NCBI RefSeq assembly: GCF_003286085.1
Contig: NW_020825331.1
Location: forward strand, 1,958,345-2,022,344
DNA length: 64,000 bases
Direction: 5' to 3'
Origin: Drosophila persimilis
Lineage: Eukaryota; Arthropoda; Insecta; Diptera; Drosophilidae
In this document: piece after piece, positions 20,962 through 33,279 of the stretch
Position numbering within the stretch: position 1 is the stretch's first letter
How the letters are laid out: the number at the start of each line of letters is the position of its first letter
Notes under the pieces: model-generated
Database searches by the model: none
What the model was told of the DNA's origin: nothing
Seen by the model: the letters and a program-made list of their open reading frames with translations, nothing else
Translations under genes and position numbers: made by a program

Positions 20962-22930
20962 TTGGTTACACTGTTAACGATGTCCTACACTTGTTACTGA
21001 ATCCTTACAACACTTAGTCATGAGCGATACCCAATACTGTTTATGAATGCTTACAACACTCAATACTCACAGTACACCACACTTACCATGGGCCATGAAC
21101 ATGGCCATTGGTTTGACGTTATACCGTTACTCTTTATTGAAAGACCGAAACACTATCATTTCGATATACACACTTAACTAAAACGGAGCATTTTGCATCA
21201 CATTAAATGACGAAATCCCAAAGAACTTAACGAGGTACAGTCCTAGCTTGACATTTTGTATTAGTGTGACAACACTCTAATACTTAATACTCACGATACT
21301 CAACAGAAAGAATTTAACGTTATGACGAATTTGATTATTGAAATACTTCATAATCACGATATCCAACACTGCTTAAGAATGCCTACAATCTCAACAATGG
21401 CCTACAGCCCGATATACAATACTCTTTCTGAATGACAACAGAAAGTATTTAACGTTATGCTGAAATCAATTATGAATTTCAACAGAAAGTATTTAACGTT
21501 ATGCCGAAATCAATTACTGAAATCACGAAATATTTTATCATTACGATATCCAACACTGTTTAAGAATGCCTACAATCTCAACAATGGCCTACAGCACGAT
21601 TTACAACACTCTTTCTGAATGTTAACACAAAGAATTTAACGTTATGTCGAAATCAATTATGAATGTCAACATAAAGAATTTAACGTTATGCTGAAATCAA
21701 TTACTGAAATCACGAAATATTTTATCATTACGATATCCAACACTGTTTGGGAATACCTAAAACATTTAATTAAAACGATATCCAACACTGTTTAGGAATG
21801 CCTACAAGCTCAACAATGGCTTACAGCTTTTATACAACACAGATAATTGTATTAAAGGCATCGTTACAGCTTAAATGATAACCAATGGTACTTCGAATAT
21901 TAAAGATTATAACGAAAATGAAAATCACTAAGAAATCTTAATGGGAAAGTGGGGATTGCAAGACTCCTGCAATGTACATTAGGCGATAGAATTCAATTCT
22001 AGATATGTAATAATGGGCTATAAATGGCCTAAAAATTAGCCATACTCAAGATATCCATAGGTTGGGGGATGACTTTGAACGTGAATCACTTGTGAGCCAA
22101 AAGAGATAATCTCCGTAATCTTACATTGTATCTCTCTTTAGATCTTTGGAAATATATCTAGAATACCTAGTATTCTATTTTCGCATCCCACAGTCATAAA
22201 TTGTGTGGGTGTGAGAGCAAATAGAATTCATGGACAAAGAAAGAGCATTTTTTTCTAAGAGTCTATGAATCATATGATGTTCAAGGTCCTTGATGGGGTA
22301 GGTCTGTTTTCTATGACAATAGCTATAGCTTCTGATAACCAATTAGGATCTTTTTCTCCACTGATCATGGGACTTTTATGTAATTTTGTTAGTCGTGGAT
22401 CCATGTAGGATTACATTTTTCTGAAAACCTTTATCCATAGGTTGGTCCTAAATCAATAGGCCATACCACAGCACAATATTTTTAGGGAGTGCATGATATT
22501 ATGGTTATTTTGTTAATACTTTGATCAAGAATTTCCCCCAATCTGCTTAGGTTCTTTCTTTTAGATTGATACACAATTTTTATGCTCTTTATTTTACATA
22601 GTGAAGGTTTTAGTAATAAAACTTTAATAGTATAGCCTTAAGACCCTCAGTAAACTTCTGGAACGTTTTTTTCGACCCACAAAGACTCTGAGCGATGCTT
22701 CTGTCTCTATGCGTATTGGGTATCTAGTACAGGAATTAGTTTTCAAAGAGGGAAATTTGTTGGGAAATTATTGGTAGACACACCTCTGCCTCCATGGGGC
22801 CTATCGAAAGTTAGTACTTACATCTTTTTTTTTTTACTATTCAGAAAAGAAGGGTACGTGTGATTCGCCGATAATCGCTTGCTGGGCTCCCCAGAACTTT
22901 TCCGCAAAAGCTTTAGCTCTCTCTATTTTG
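20962..22930. other. Non-coding DNA downstream of SdhBL
   Basis: The first 880 bp are a degenerate tandem repeat, listed separately. The rest (21,850-22,930) is A/T-rich unique-looking sequence without a convincing open frame. It should contain the SdhBL 3' UTR at its left edge. Confidence 0.55.
21020..21840. repeat. Tandem repeat, about 187-bp unit
   Basis: The phrase CGATATCCAACACTG begins at 21,357, 21,544, 21,731 and 21,776, giving two exact 187-bp steps and then a truncated unit. A more diverged relative begins near 21,026. Each long unit also contains an internal duplication of a block with TTTAACGTTATG (two close copies per unit). The array starts just after the SdhBL stop codon and may be part of its 3' transcript or lie beyond it. 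Confidence 0.85.
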
Positions 22931-23315
22931 GCTTAAACGACTGAATATGTAAATGAATGAGTAGCAAATACGAATGTAAATATACAAATATTTACACATG
23001 CGTAAGTGGGTGGCACTGAGTGCCAGTGTGTGTGTGTGTGCGGCAACACCCACATTCCCCCCACAGAGAAACCAGCGCTCGCCACGTGCGCGCCTCCAAG
23101 AGAGGCAGAAACCGATTTCAATAGCGAAAGGTAAGGCGATAGGGTACCTCTGAGCGGATGCTGCAGACCGTGACTCTCGGCCCTACCTCTATGGGGAATG
23201 TACCTTTCCGGCCAAAGTCAGAGCGCGAGCGTGAGCTTTTGCCGCCTACGTCACAGTCCCCTATGGCAGGCGAAAAGAGCTTTCGGACGCCTACAAAACA
23301 ACCCCAAAGCGGCAT

Positions 23316-23360
23316 CGCGAATCAGTCGCAAAAAAGTTTCCGTCGCCAGAACGCCAGCAA
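23316..23360 (+). promoter_or_regulatory. Candidate TATA-less promoter of the DUSP gene
   Basis: A TCAGTC initiator at 23,322-23,327 is followed by a leader-like A-rich sequence (CGCAAAAAAGTTTCC) typical of fly 5' UTR starts. It lies 667 bp upstream of the short coding exon at 23,991. No TATA box or exact DPE is visible. This is an inference from motif and context, without transcript evidence. Confidence 0.35.
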
Positions 23361-23990
23361 AAAAAAAAAGCAGCAGTCAAAACTGAAAAATCAAAAAGTC
23401 CAAAATCAAATCGCAATTAAATATAAATTAAATATTTAAATAATTTAATTAAAATTTTTTTTACAAAATTCAACAAATTTATTTATTTTGCAAAAAAAAA
23501 AAGTAAGATTTTGTTGCTGTGCTTCTCTAATATATAGATGCACAATATACATGTTTTTTTTTGCGTGTGATTGTGAGAGAGTGATGTTGTTGTTGGCGAG
23601 CCTCTTCTTCGTCTTCTTCTCCTCCTCCTTTGTCCTTCTCCACCCTTTCTCGAAATCCCCTTCGGCGACGTCATTTGACTACTGTTGTTGTTGTTTGTTT
23701 GCTCTTTGATCCTATTATTTAAACGAATTAACTTTCCAACCAAAAGGCAACGCGCGAGACGCCAAATCCCCGCCGCACACACGACACACACACCAATCCG
23801 ACGCCCGCCCCTGCCCCCGAGACGAAGCGAGTGGAACGGTGACAGGAACAAGGAACAGGAAGAGAGGCACAAGGCACGAGGCAAGAGGCAAGAGGAGGGC
23901 TGGGCGCACACTAGAGGAGCAGTAGCTGGATAGCAGGACACACCACCCACACACACACACACACACCCACCCACCACACACTCAACAAAG

Positions 23991-24008
23991 ATGTCATGGA
24001 GATATGCG
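23991..24008 (+). CDS. Likely six-codon first coding exon of the DUSP gene
   Basis: ATG at 23,991 in a good fly start context (CAACAAAG before ATG) opens six codons, MSWRYA. It ends exactly at a perfect GTAAGT donor at 24,009, in phase 0. The first long exon of the phosphatase at 33,280 begins directly after a pyrimidine-rich TTTGCAG acceptor, also phase 0. Joining them gives 207 codons including the stop, close to the size of human DUSP3. The join spans a 9.3-kb intron. Another first exon within that interval cannot be excluded. Confidence 0.5.
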
Positions 24009-25334
24009 GTAAGTGGAAAGTGGAAAGAGAGAAGAGGAAAGGGATAGAGCATAGCGGAAAGAGTGGCAAGAAGGCGGCTCGGCTCCCATTCCCATGCAAA
24101 GGAGTAACTAAGCAACAACAAAAAAAAGCTAAAAAAAAAGTGGGAGAAAGAGCAATCATAACGGAATGGGGGAATGGGAATGGGAATGGAAAGACTAACA
24201 AATGAATGGGCTGGGCACCTAGGAACCCAGAAGTCCTAAGGGCAAGAATGCTCTAAGAAGTGTAACAAATCAGTGGGAGAGCAGGAGAGCAGGAGAGCAA
24301 ACGCTGCAATGGTAGCATAACTGCGGGAGAGGGACAGAGCGGGAACACAGGGGTGTGTGGGAGAGTGCACATACGAGAGTGGCAGAGCAGGAAGAATAGC
24401 CACAGACGAGTGGGAGAGCGGGGGAGCGGGAAGAGTAGCCAAAACGAGAAGCGTTTCCCTAACAAGCGAGTAGGATCAAGGGGCATTTCATTTAAGGTGG
24501 GGCTTTTGCCAAATTCCAAAGAAAACAATATACATGTTCGTGCACACATGATATTTCTATTTACATTCTAGGGGAGAGATATAATAGAGTTAGGTAGTAC
24601 CTAGGATTCCAATGGACCCAAATCACATATACCAAAAAAAAAAGCAAAGAAACAAGTCATAAATATATAGAAAAGGGCACGAATATACGCTCTCTGAAAG
24701 AACTTGCCCCATGAACTTTTGAGTTTTAGCCCAAAATTTCGATCTTCTTTCGCCTTGCAAGAAAATACATATATCTCCTCTGAATGACCTTCCAAAAATG
24801 TCCTTAAATCAAGGACACCGCATTTCATACAGCCTCACCTTGTATTAATAAACCTTGTAAGGGAGGCAGTAGATGAGAGTCAGAACGAAGGCTAAAGTGT
24901 CCCCCGAGTGAGTGGGTATGGTAGAGTTCTCAGCGAAGACCAGACTGAGCGGCGGAGCACTGTCAAAGGATGAGTGAGTGGAGGAGTGGGGGAGTGGGGG
25001 AGTGAAGGAGCGGAAGGACAGGCAGACTTTTCGACGGCACGGGCTTCATTTTCCGGGCATCTGTCAAAAACAGCTGATGACAAGGACGATGCTGTTGATG
25101 ATGTTGAAGTGATGGAACGATGATATGGACCAACGGAATGACCTTGACTTACCTTCCTTTTGTCCCTCTCTCTCTCTCTCATTCTCTCTTTGTCTCTGTC
25201 TCTGTGTGTCGCTCTGTGGTTGTGTGTAGTTTGCTCTGCTGACCCAATTTGCCTGCCAACCCCCCACTTCACCTATAAACCACCGAAAAAAAAAACAATG
25301 GGGAAAATACAATTTGTACTATTTTCTGTGGGGA

Positions 25335-25338
25335 CAGC

Positions 25339-25372
<34 letters not shown>
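25335..25372. repeat. (GA)n microsatellite
   Basis: About 38 bp of GA-rich repeat with one GATAGA interruption, inside the inferred DUSP first intron. Confidence 0.9.
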
Positions 25373-25373
<1 letters not shown>

Positions 25374-26995
25374 GCCTTGGCATGCCAAACCATCCCCCAT
25401 CCACCATCAACCTTTCTCATGCCCACCTCCCCCCATCCCATTGAAGGCCTCCGAATGCAAATGCAAAGTTCAAGTGCCTTTTCAAGGCGTGGCAGGCAGA
25501 GGCCCGGCCTCCAAAAAGCACCAGCCCATCAAACCATCAACCCACTAACCCACCAACATGTGGGTCGTTAAATAACTACATACCTGTGTGTCTTTTCGAA
25601 TTTATCCGGAGATTATCTTCTTGGCATTTACTTTGCATTTGGGCGTCGCCCCAATTTCCGGCCAAAAGGGACGGGCATCCAAGCTGCAGGTTGCACAAAG
25701 AGTGTATAAAATGTTCTTCAATTGGTTACTAAAATAATTAAATGTCTTATTTAAGGCCTTGTTTTTAGGGCGTCTAATTAGCTATAATCCAAAGATCAAA
25801 GACCATAAGAAGATGAGAAGAAATGGATGGATCGAATGAGGTTTTTCCTTAAATAAGTGGGCAAGCCTGATCTTACATACTTTCCACATAAAATTTTTTT
25901 TATCATTCAAAGATCTAATGGATTACGATCCTACTAATGTTATTCCTTATAGTATTCCGTCGATTGCATTTTTGTTATGTATGGTAGGTGGTTTTTCATA
26001 TAAAAGTAGTATAAATTCATACACAAATTTCTGTATAAAATTCTGCCTAATAGGATTTCCGTTTTGTGGTCAGTTTGTGGCGTTTTGTGGGAAATGGTTC
26101 TGCTTTTTGGTATGGAAATTAGTTCAAGTGAATCCATTTGATAAGACCTTTTATGGGGAATATATTTCAATGGCTTCCGATACTTTGTGGGTCACAAAAA
26201 TCCTCCTTTAACAGAAAAATTGCATCCCTTCTTCATTCATACAAAACATATCATGGATATCAAAGTAAATATTTGAATTAGGCGCCAAATTTGTGGGGGT
26301 GGTGGGGGACGCTGCACGGGATTCGATTGACTTTCGTATGGGCGGACGCTGTCCCCAAAAGCTGATTACTCATACGCCGCGTGGGCCAATTAACTTAATA
26401 TTTTGATGGGGGGGGGGGGGGGAGGTGCCACATCTCCTATTCAAAATCTCAAAGTCTTATGCAAAAATAAAAGAATAATACAAAATTAATTAAACCCAGA
26501 CCTAAGCCCAAACACAAAGGCATAGCCATTCACTGAAGCGTATTAATTTGATGCTCTCCTTCCTCCGCCCCGCCCCGCCTTGCCTTGCCTCAAATTAATT
26601 GCCGGTCGGGGGTGCTTCCGTGTAATGTCGATTGTAAAGTACACCATATATATATATACATATATTGTATGAACCAAAAAGCTTAGCTAAAATGTCAATG
26701 TCATCAACTGTGTTTTTTTTTATTTTGCTGCTGCTGTTTCACTGTTTTGGCTCAGTGTCAAGCCCATCGAGAGCGCTAATTGAACAATCGATAGAGCATT
26801 GTACACATTTTCAGTTTCCTCAACAATATACGTACTACACTCTACACTGTGCTCGTAGATACATAGATATTGTATCTGTGGCTATAGCTGTGGGCGTGTC
26901 GCTGTAGCAGCTGTTGCGCCTGATTGAGCAAAAAAGCGAAAGGCAATGAGCGCGATTCTAAACGGTGGCTCTGGCTTGAAGACAGACGCAGCCGA

Positions 26996-26996
<1 letters not shown>

Positions 26997-27026
<30 letters not shown>
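26997..27026. repeat. (GGCT)n microsatellite
   Basis: Seven and a half perfect GGCT units. Non-coding. Confidence 0.9.
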
Positions 27027-27027
<1 letters not shown>

Positions 27028-29997
27028 GGCCACTTGAAAGCGTTTCCCCATTTGGTTCGAGCGGAAAAACTCGACCCAAAAGTGTATTAACACAGTGGGA
27101 AAGTACGAGTGAGTATTCAGTTTCAAGGTCAAATCTAGTAAGATCTTTCTGAGCGTTAGACGATGAAGGGAAGAGCCCTGGCTCAAGGGGTAACCATGGA
27201 TCCAGGGAAGAAAGTGTAGAGATCAACATATGTATGTGGCAGTGGCTTACAATATATATCTATAAATTTCTCTTCATAGAAAAGTGTAAAGACTATCCTT
27301 ACACAAATACTTGTAATATTGCCTTTTCTGATTTGTGTGTGTGTGTGTGCTTTAATGAGCCATTTTTAATGAGTATCTTCTCACATTACCAGTTGTGGGA
27401 GCTCGATTACCTTAAAGCAGTGCTGGATGTGGATGTGCGCCCTATTCATAACCTTCAGTCCCCATCGCCTGATTTGCATTTCATTTGCATAAATTGTCGT
27501 TCGTTCGGCCGTTCGACTGATGATGATGAGGGTTCTGATGAGCATTCATCCCGAGTACGAAGTAACATCAGTCATTGCATTTTGCACACCTTAAAAGGCC
27601 AATTAAGAAGCACAGGAATGAATGCGCATTAAATTGAAAACTTTGTTGTTGCCATTTTTGCAATTTTTGCAAATGAATTAAAAGACGAGGCAATCCGAAT
27701 TTTTCATTCCGCTTGCCGTTGCCAAAGTTGTTTTTTTTTTTTCCCCCACATTGGGAAATCGCCTCAGGAATGTCTCTCGCTCTCTCTCTCGGTTGTTTTT
27801 GTTTTTTTTCTTTTTAATAATTGTCTCGGAATTTGATATACTTTTTTCGTAGGCAAAGGATTGTGCTCGTTGACTGTTTAATCAATAAAAATCTGCAGGA
27901 GCCCATGCCTCCGCTTGCATGTCAATGCAATTTGCATTTGTCGAGTGACCCAAAAAAAAAAAAAAACACAAAAAAAAAAAAACTTTGCTTATATCTTATA
28001 GATATGTTCTGCAGAGACAGACAGATATATATGGATTTGTCAGATTTATCAATGCCAAAAATGTGCTCGTAAATTTGTTAATTTTCATTTGGTTCATACA
28101 TTAATTGTTGCTCTTGCTATTTTGTTTTTATTTTTGTTTTTGATTTTCCAACACTTGGACGCTGAGAACTTTCACACTTGAACAATTTTTTTTCTGTTTT
28201 TTTTTTTTTGTATATTTTTCTATTTTTGGTTGAATTTTTGTTGTTTGTTTCTTCAATGCCAAAGGCAAGTAAATTGCGATACAAATTTCACAGATGCTCC
28301 AACGAATATACGATTTAAATGTTTATTATAACTTTTTTGTCAGTAGTTTTTGAAAGATAACCTTTGATTACTCCACACGAAACTCCTTAGAACTTCTGGA
28401 AATTTTTAAGCTTAATTCTCAACAATTTTTTTCGAACGAATATAGATTTGGATTGCCTTAAATATTATAAAAGAAAATACGACCATCTGGTGTAATGAAA
28501 TGTTTGGGCGGCAGACAGAAAAATGATCCGAAAATCATGGTCTGCTTTCTTTAAACAGTTGAAATATAGTGTGTCCCCTGGCAGATTTATCCTTAAAGAC
28601 AGGCCACACAGAGAACCAGTTCAACCAGAGGGCATGGCAATTTGTTCGCCAAAGAGAATATCCATAATGCAGTCATCTTGATGATGTCATAATCAGATTT
28701 TGATTATATCTGATGTCCTCGACCACCTACTGAGCACACACACACACACACACACACAGACACACAGACACCGACCCAATCAGCCGCACAATCCACAATC
28801 GCATGACCCACATCCGCTCCACATGTTGCAGCACAGCGCAGGTTACGTGTTGCAGGTTACACCATCCAACCATTCGACCATCCGCTCACTGATTGTGGCT
28901 GGGCCCAATGCTTGACCTCTGGGAGGGGCTGGCTGTTTCGCTTTCGCTTTCGCTTTTGCTGCTTCTCGCTGTCAGGAAGTGGCAGGAAGTGCCACAAACT
29001 AAATGCAAAAAACAAATAAAATGAAATGACAAAACCAACAGCAGAAGAACTGTGTCACGGTAGAGGATGGCAAACGGAACGGAAGACTAGACAACCGCAA
29101 TCGCATTACTAAATGGAGGGTGTGTGGGGTCGTATAACAAATCGTATGGCAAATCGTTTAGATATGGGTTAAGCCTTGGACGGGCACCTTGGACCCACCC
29201 TTTGGAACCTCTACAACTTGGGGCTACAATTTCGATATATAAGATATACAAATTTTTGAGTGGCTATTAATGTAGGACTTCTTGTCGCAGATCTTTCTTT
29301 TCTAGAAATCTTCACGGTTTTCTGTGTCCGTATCTGATTTCTTTTTGTTGGATCATTCTTTATTTTCTTGTGATTTGTATGATTTATGTAATTTATACAA
29401 TATATTTTATTTGTCGTTTGGGGACGAACTAATTATTTGCCTAAACAAAATTGCATAAACATCGGTCAAACCGTTTAGAAGATTTTTCTATATTCGATTT
29501 TATCTTTTTCCATTTTTCTTTACATTTTGTAGTTTACATCCATGGTTTTTTCTCCATTCTCACACCAACACCAGCCGTTTTATCTCGCTCTCCTCCGCCA
29601 GAGCATGCACACTGCACGAGGAAAAGTGTGTGGGAAGAGAGAGAATAAGCGCTTGACCTGGGGGTCGAGTAGCCCCTGCCATTACAAGTGTACTTTCTGG
29701 CTAAAATAATCCAATCCCATCTGATCTGGTAGTATTCTGTTGTATATGGAAACAATACTGAGATAACCATTGAATTTCTGAGGAAAGCATTCTCCTCACA
29801 AAATATACCCAGTAAAAGACTTAGGCTATGTGCAATTATTTCTCATTGAGAGAGCATTAGTGTATTTTATTTTTTTTTGCGTGTGTATGGCATACCTTTC
29901 AGGTGAGAGTCGGCGCTGAATGTTTTGTTTTTGCTGTGGCTTCTATAATAAGATACACGAGAACCGTTTACATTGGCATTTTGCTCTAGCATACGAA

Positions 29998-30024
29998 TCA
30001 GTCAGTCAGTCAGTCAGTCAGTCA
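29998..30024. repeat. (GTCA)n microsatellite
   Basis: Six to seven TCAG/GTCA units, followed by imperfect ones, in the inferred DUSP intron. Confidence 0.85.
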
Positions 30025-32269
30025 CTCTGTCAGTCATACACTCGAGTCATCCATGGGGAATGGGGCTATAGAGATATCGTTCTATGGTATACATTTGATG
30101 CATGTATGTATATATTATATATATGCTGGCCATTGCGATGCTCTCCGATGATGACCAAATATTCAATCATGTTTTTTTGTCCCTCGTTTTGTTCAGATTA
30201 GAGCTTTTTGTATGGGGATATCTGTCGTGTCCAGCTAATTGTCTTGTCATGCGGGTTGTGGTTTCCCGTTGGGGAGGGGGGAGGGGGCTTGATGAGTCAT
30301 ACAAAAAAAAAATAAACAACAAATATTTTGTGGGCTTCAAGTATTTCCAATACATTTTCTTGAATAATTTTCTCATTTGTGTGTGCTTTTCTGTTCACAG
30401 AGTAATTTATTCTCTGCGGTATTTATAGATCCAGAGAAAGCCACTGACAGAGAGATGTGTGTGTGATTTTTGGGAGAGTAATCTATCTGCTGGGGGTACA
30501 TACTCGCACTCGTACTGCCACCATACAGATAGACATCAAAAGAGCAAAGCAAACCAATGGGGGACAAGGTCAAGGCGTCGTCGCCTTGCCGCCAAGAGAC
30601 ACAGAACTTGGGGGCGATGTCTCACCTGCCGCCCCAGCAAAAGCTTTTACTATTCTATTCTCTATATTCTCTATTTCCGTTTCTACCTGAACGATAGTCT
30701 ATGGCTTGTCGATCTATACATAGATCCGTATGTGATTCTCAGCAGATATTTTCGATATTAGATTACTTGCGATCAAAATAGTTGCCTTGGCCTTGAACGG
30801 AACTTATCACTTGATCAATTGATTCTTAAATATAAATTTGGCCTGTAGAGCATGGTTTTCATGATAGGACAGCCATTCAAAATTCGATTTAGTTGTATTT
30901 TTATTTTTAAGTTTTTCTTATTTTCATAATATTAAATTTCTTGTCGTTTGAATATCGATTTGTTTTCAGCTTTCCACGGACAGATACAGCAGCAGTATCG
31001 GCGATAGATATAGTCCGCACTATTATCAGGTTTGTTGTGCATGAAGGGTATCGATATCGATCGATTGTATTGTGCCTTGTGCCTTGATATATGTTGTCTG
31101 TGCTGCATTTTAATCCTAACATAAAAAAGAGCTAAAATCTTCAGAGCTGTACTAACACTTACGATAGTTCTATAGCCTATATATGCGCTGGTCTAACACT
31201 CCGATCGGGGCTGAAACTGAAGGCTATAAATAATTCTCAACACACGCATTTTCTCTTCATTTTTTTTCGGTTGACAACGGATTTAGAACAATTAACCCAC
31301 ATGAATATATAGAAAATAAAAATATACAGCATATACCCTGTGTATGTGTATGAAGCAGACGACAGATAGATCCGTCACAATAGATCAGATGGGCAAAATG
31401 TTAAAGAACTTTTGCTGGCGACAGATGCCTTAAATTCTTATACGATTTTCGTTTCTTGTTTTGGGGGGGGTTTTTGTTTTTTCAGGGTCGCATGCCGCCA
31501 GAGAAAGCAAAAGTTTTCACGAAACGTGGGCGCCCATATGATTGTATTATGACAATTGGGAGACAGTCGATAGCCGGGAACGACAACAAGCAGCCAAAAC
31601 GAGAGAGAAAATTAAATCAAATCGGAAAGTGATTGAAAGAAATACTCTCGTATTTGTATAGGCATTCGCATTCTGGGGGAATTACGGTGTACAAGTTTTC
31701 ACTTTCACGGCATGACCCTGAGAAATGCCAAACAACACAGCAAGTAAAAGCCCCTGACCTCGCCCTCTGCCCTGGCCCCCGCGTCTGATTTGTCAACCCG
31801 AAATTGCGACCTTCGCCTTTGCCATAAATCTGCTGCCCAAGCATTTTACTGGTATTTCATTTTTTCCGCTTTTCGTTTTGGCAATTGTCGCTGGGATTGT
31901 GATGTCATGGGCAGGCGGCTGTTGGTGTGCTGGGGGCGAAACTTATAATCCTGCCACAATGTCCACAAAATCTAATTACACTGGATGGCAGCACTGACTA
32001 GTAGCACTGAAGTTGAGGTCTGGAGCAGGGCCGAAGGTCTGAAGGTCTGAAGGTCTGAAGACGAAAAGCTCTGTTTACTTTTGGCAGAGCTTTCTTCATG
32101 GTCGGAGCAGGGCCGTTTGTTTAAGGACTGTTTCCCACTGAAGAGAAGAGGTCGCTCCTGCTACTAAAGCCTTCAATCGTACAGAAAAGAGAGTGCCTCG
32201 AGGGGTTGTGCCTCGACAAAAACGTTACGACTATTTTTAAGTGAAGACTGCGTTGGTGAAACTTTTGTG

Positions 32270-33030
32270 TGTTTTGTCATTTCCATGGCCTTGGTCACAC
32301 TTTTTTCTTCATTCATGGATTGGTGACACTTTCTTCTGCATTCCTAGATTTGATCACACTTTTTTCAGAACTTCTCGTGACTCTTGGTGCTTTTTTCTCC
32401 TACTTTCGAGGATTTGGTGATGCATTCTTCTGCATTCCTACGATTTGGTCACACTTTCTCAGCATTCCTGGACTTGGTGACACTTTCTTCTGCATTCCTA
32501 GATTTGATCACACTTTTTTCAGAACTTCTCGTGATTTTTGGTGATTTTTTCTCCTACTTTCGAGGATTTGGTGATGCATTCTTCTGCATTCCTACGATTT
32601 GGTCACACTTTCTCAGCATTCCTGGACTTGGTCACACTTTCTTCTGCATTCCTAGATTTGGTCACAGTTTTTTCAGAACTTCTCGTGACTTTTGGTGCTT
32701 TTTTTCTCCTACTTTTGAGGATTTGGTGATGCATTCTTCTGCATTCCTACGATTTGGTCACACTTTCTTTTGCATTCCTGGCCTTGGTCACACTTTCTTC
32801 TGCATTCCTAGATTTGGTCACAGTTTTTTCAGAACTTCTCGTGACTTTTGGTGCTTTTTTTTTCTCCTACTTTTGAGGATTTGGTGATGCATTCTTCTGG
32901 TCATTCTTCTGGCATTCCTACGATTTGGTCACACTTTCCTCTGCATTCCTTTGATTTGGTCACACTTTCTTTTGCATTCCTGGCCTTGGTCACACTTTCT
33001 TTCGCATATCTCTATTTGGTCACAATTTAT
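32270..33030. repeat. Minisatellite with 31-bp monomers and 154-158-bp higher-order unit
   Basis: Monomers of about 31 bp have the pattern GCATTCCT...GATTTGGTCACACTTTCTTCT. A longer unit marked by CTCCTACTTT begins at 32,397, 32,551, 32,706 and 32,864 (steps of 154, 155 and 158 bp). The array therefore has a higher-order structure of about five monomers. Several long open frames across it are translations of the repeat in rotating frames and are not genes. It ends about 250 bp upstream of the main DUSP exons. Confidence 0.9.
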
Positions 33031-33279
33031 GCGAGTCCAGCTTCTGAGTTGGTTGAAGTGTATAAAGAAATTCTGATTGTTAATTACTTCCGCTAGGGGA
33101 CATTTAAATGAAATTTCCCATAAGCGAAAGGATTATGTGCTATGCTTACCATTTGTACTAAAACGAAGCTTAAATGAAACCTGTTAATTGTATCTTGAAG
33201 CATGAAGAGCCCAAATCGTTTCCTGATTGATATTAATGTGCTCTGTATTGCGGGTCTTTGCATCTTTGCATCTTTGCAG

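Larger units (their letters stand above)
24009..33279 (+). other. Inferred first intron of the DUSP gene (9.3 kb)
   Basis: No independent gene can be supported in this stretch. It holds many purine-rich tracts (24,240-24,470 and 24,895-25,030 with repeated GGGAGAG/GGAGTGGGG phrases). Microsatellites are (GA)n at 25,335-25,372, (GGCT)n at 26,997-27,026, (CA)n near 28,734-28,760 and (GTCA)n at 29,998-30,024. There is a 15-base G run near 26,408. Two ATTTGCAT octamers stand at about 27,473-27,491. A motif-1-bearing minisatellite is at 32,270-33,030. It runs from a strong donor (24,009) to a strong acceptor (33,278-33,279). Confidence 0.45.

Noticed and set aside
23483..24201. Long minus-strand frames (up to 212 aa)
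   Set aside because: Composed of GTGTGT and CTCCTC repeat translation opposite the likely DUSP 5' UTR.
32384..32887. 167-aa open frame with repeated FGHTF/FLDLVT phrases
   Set aside because: Translation of the minisatellite; the 154-158-bp unit changes frame from copy to copy.
33202..33279. ATG at 33,202 as the phosphatase start
   Set aside because: The codons between 33,202 and 33,279 run through a pyrimidine-rich TTTGCAG acceptor and are not phosphatase-like; kept only as an alternative.
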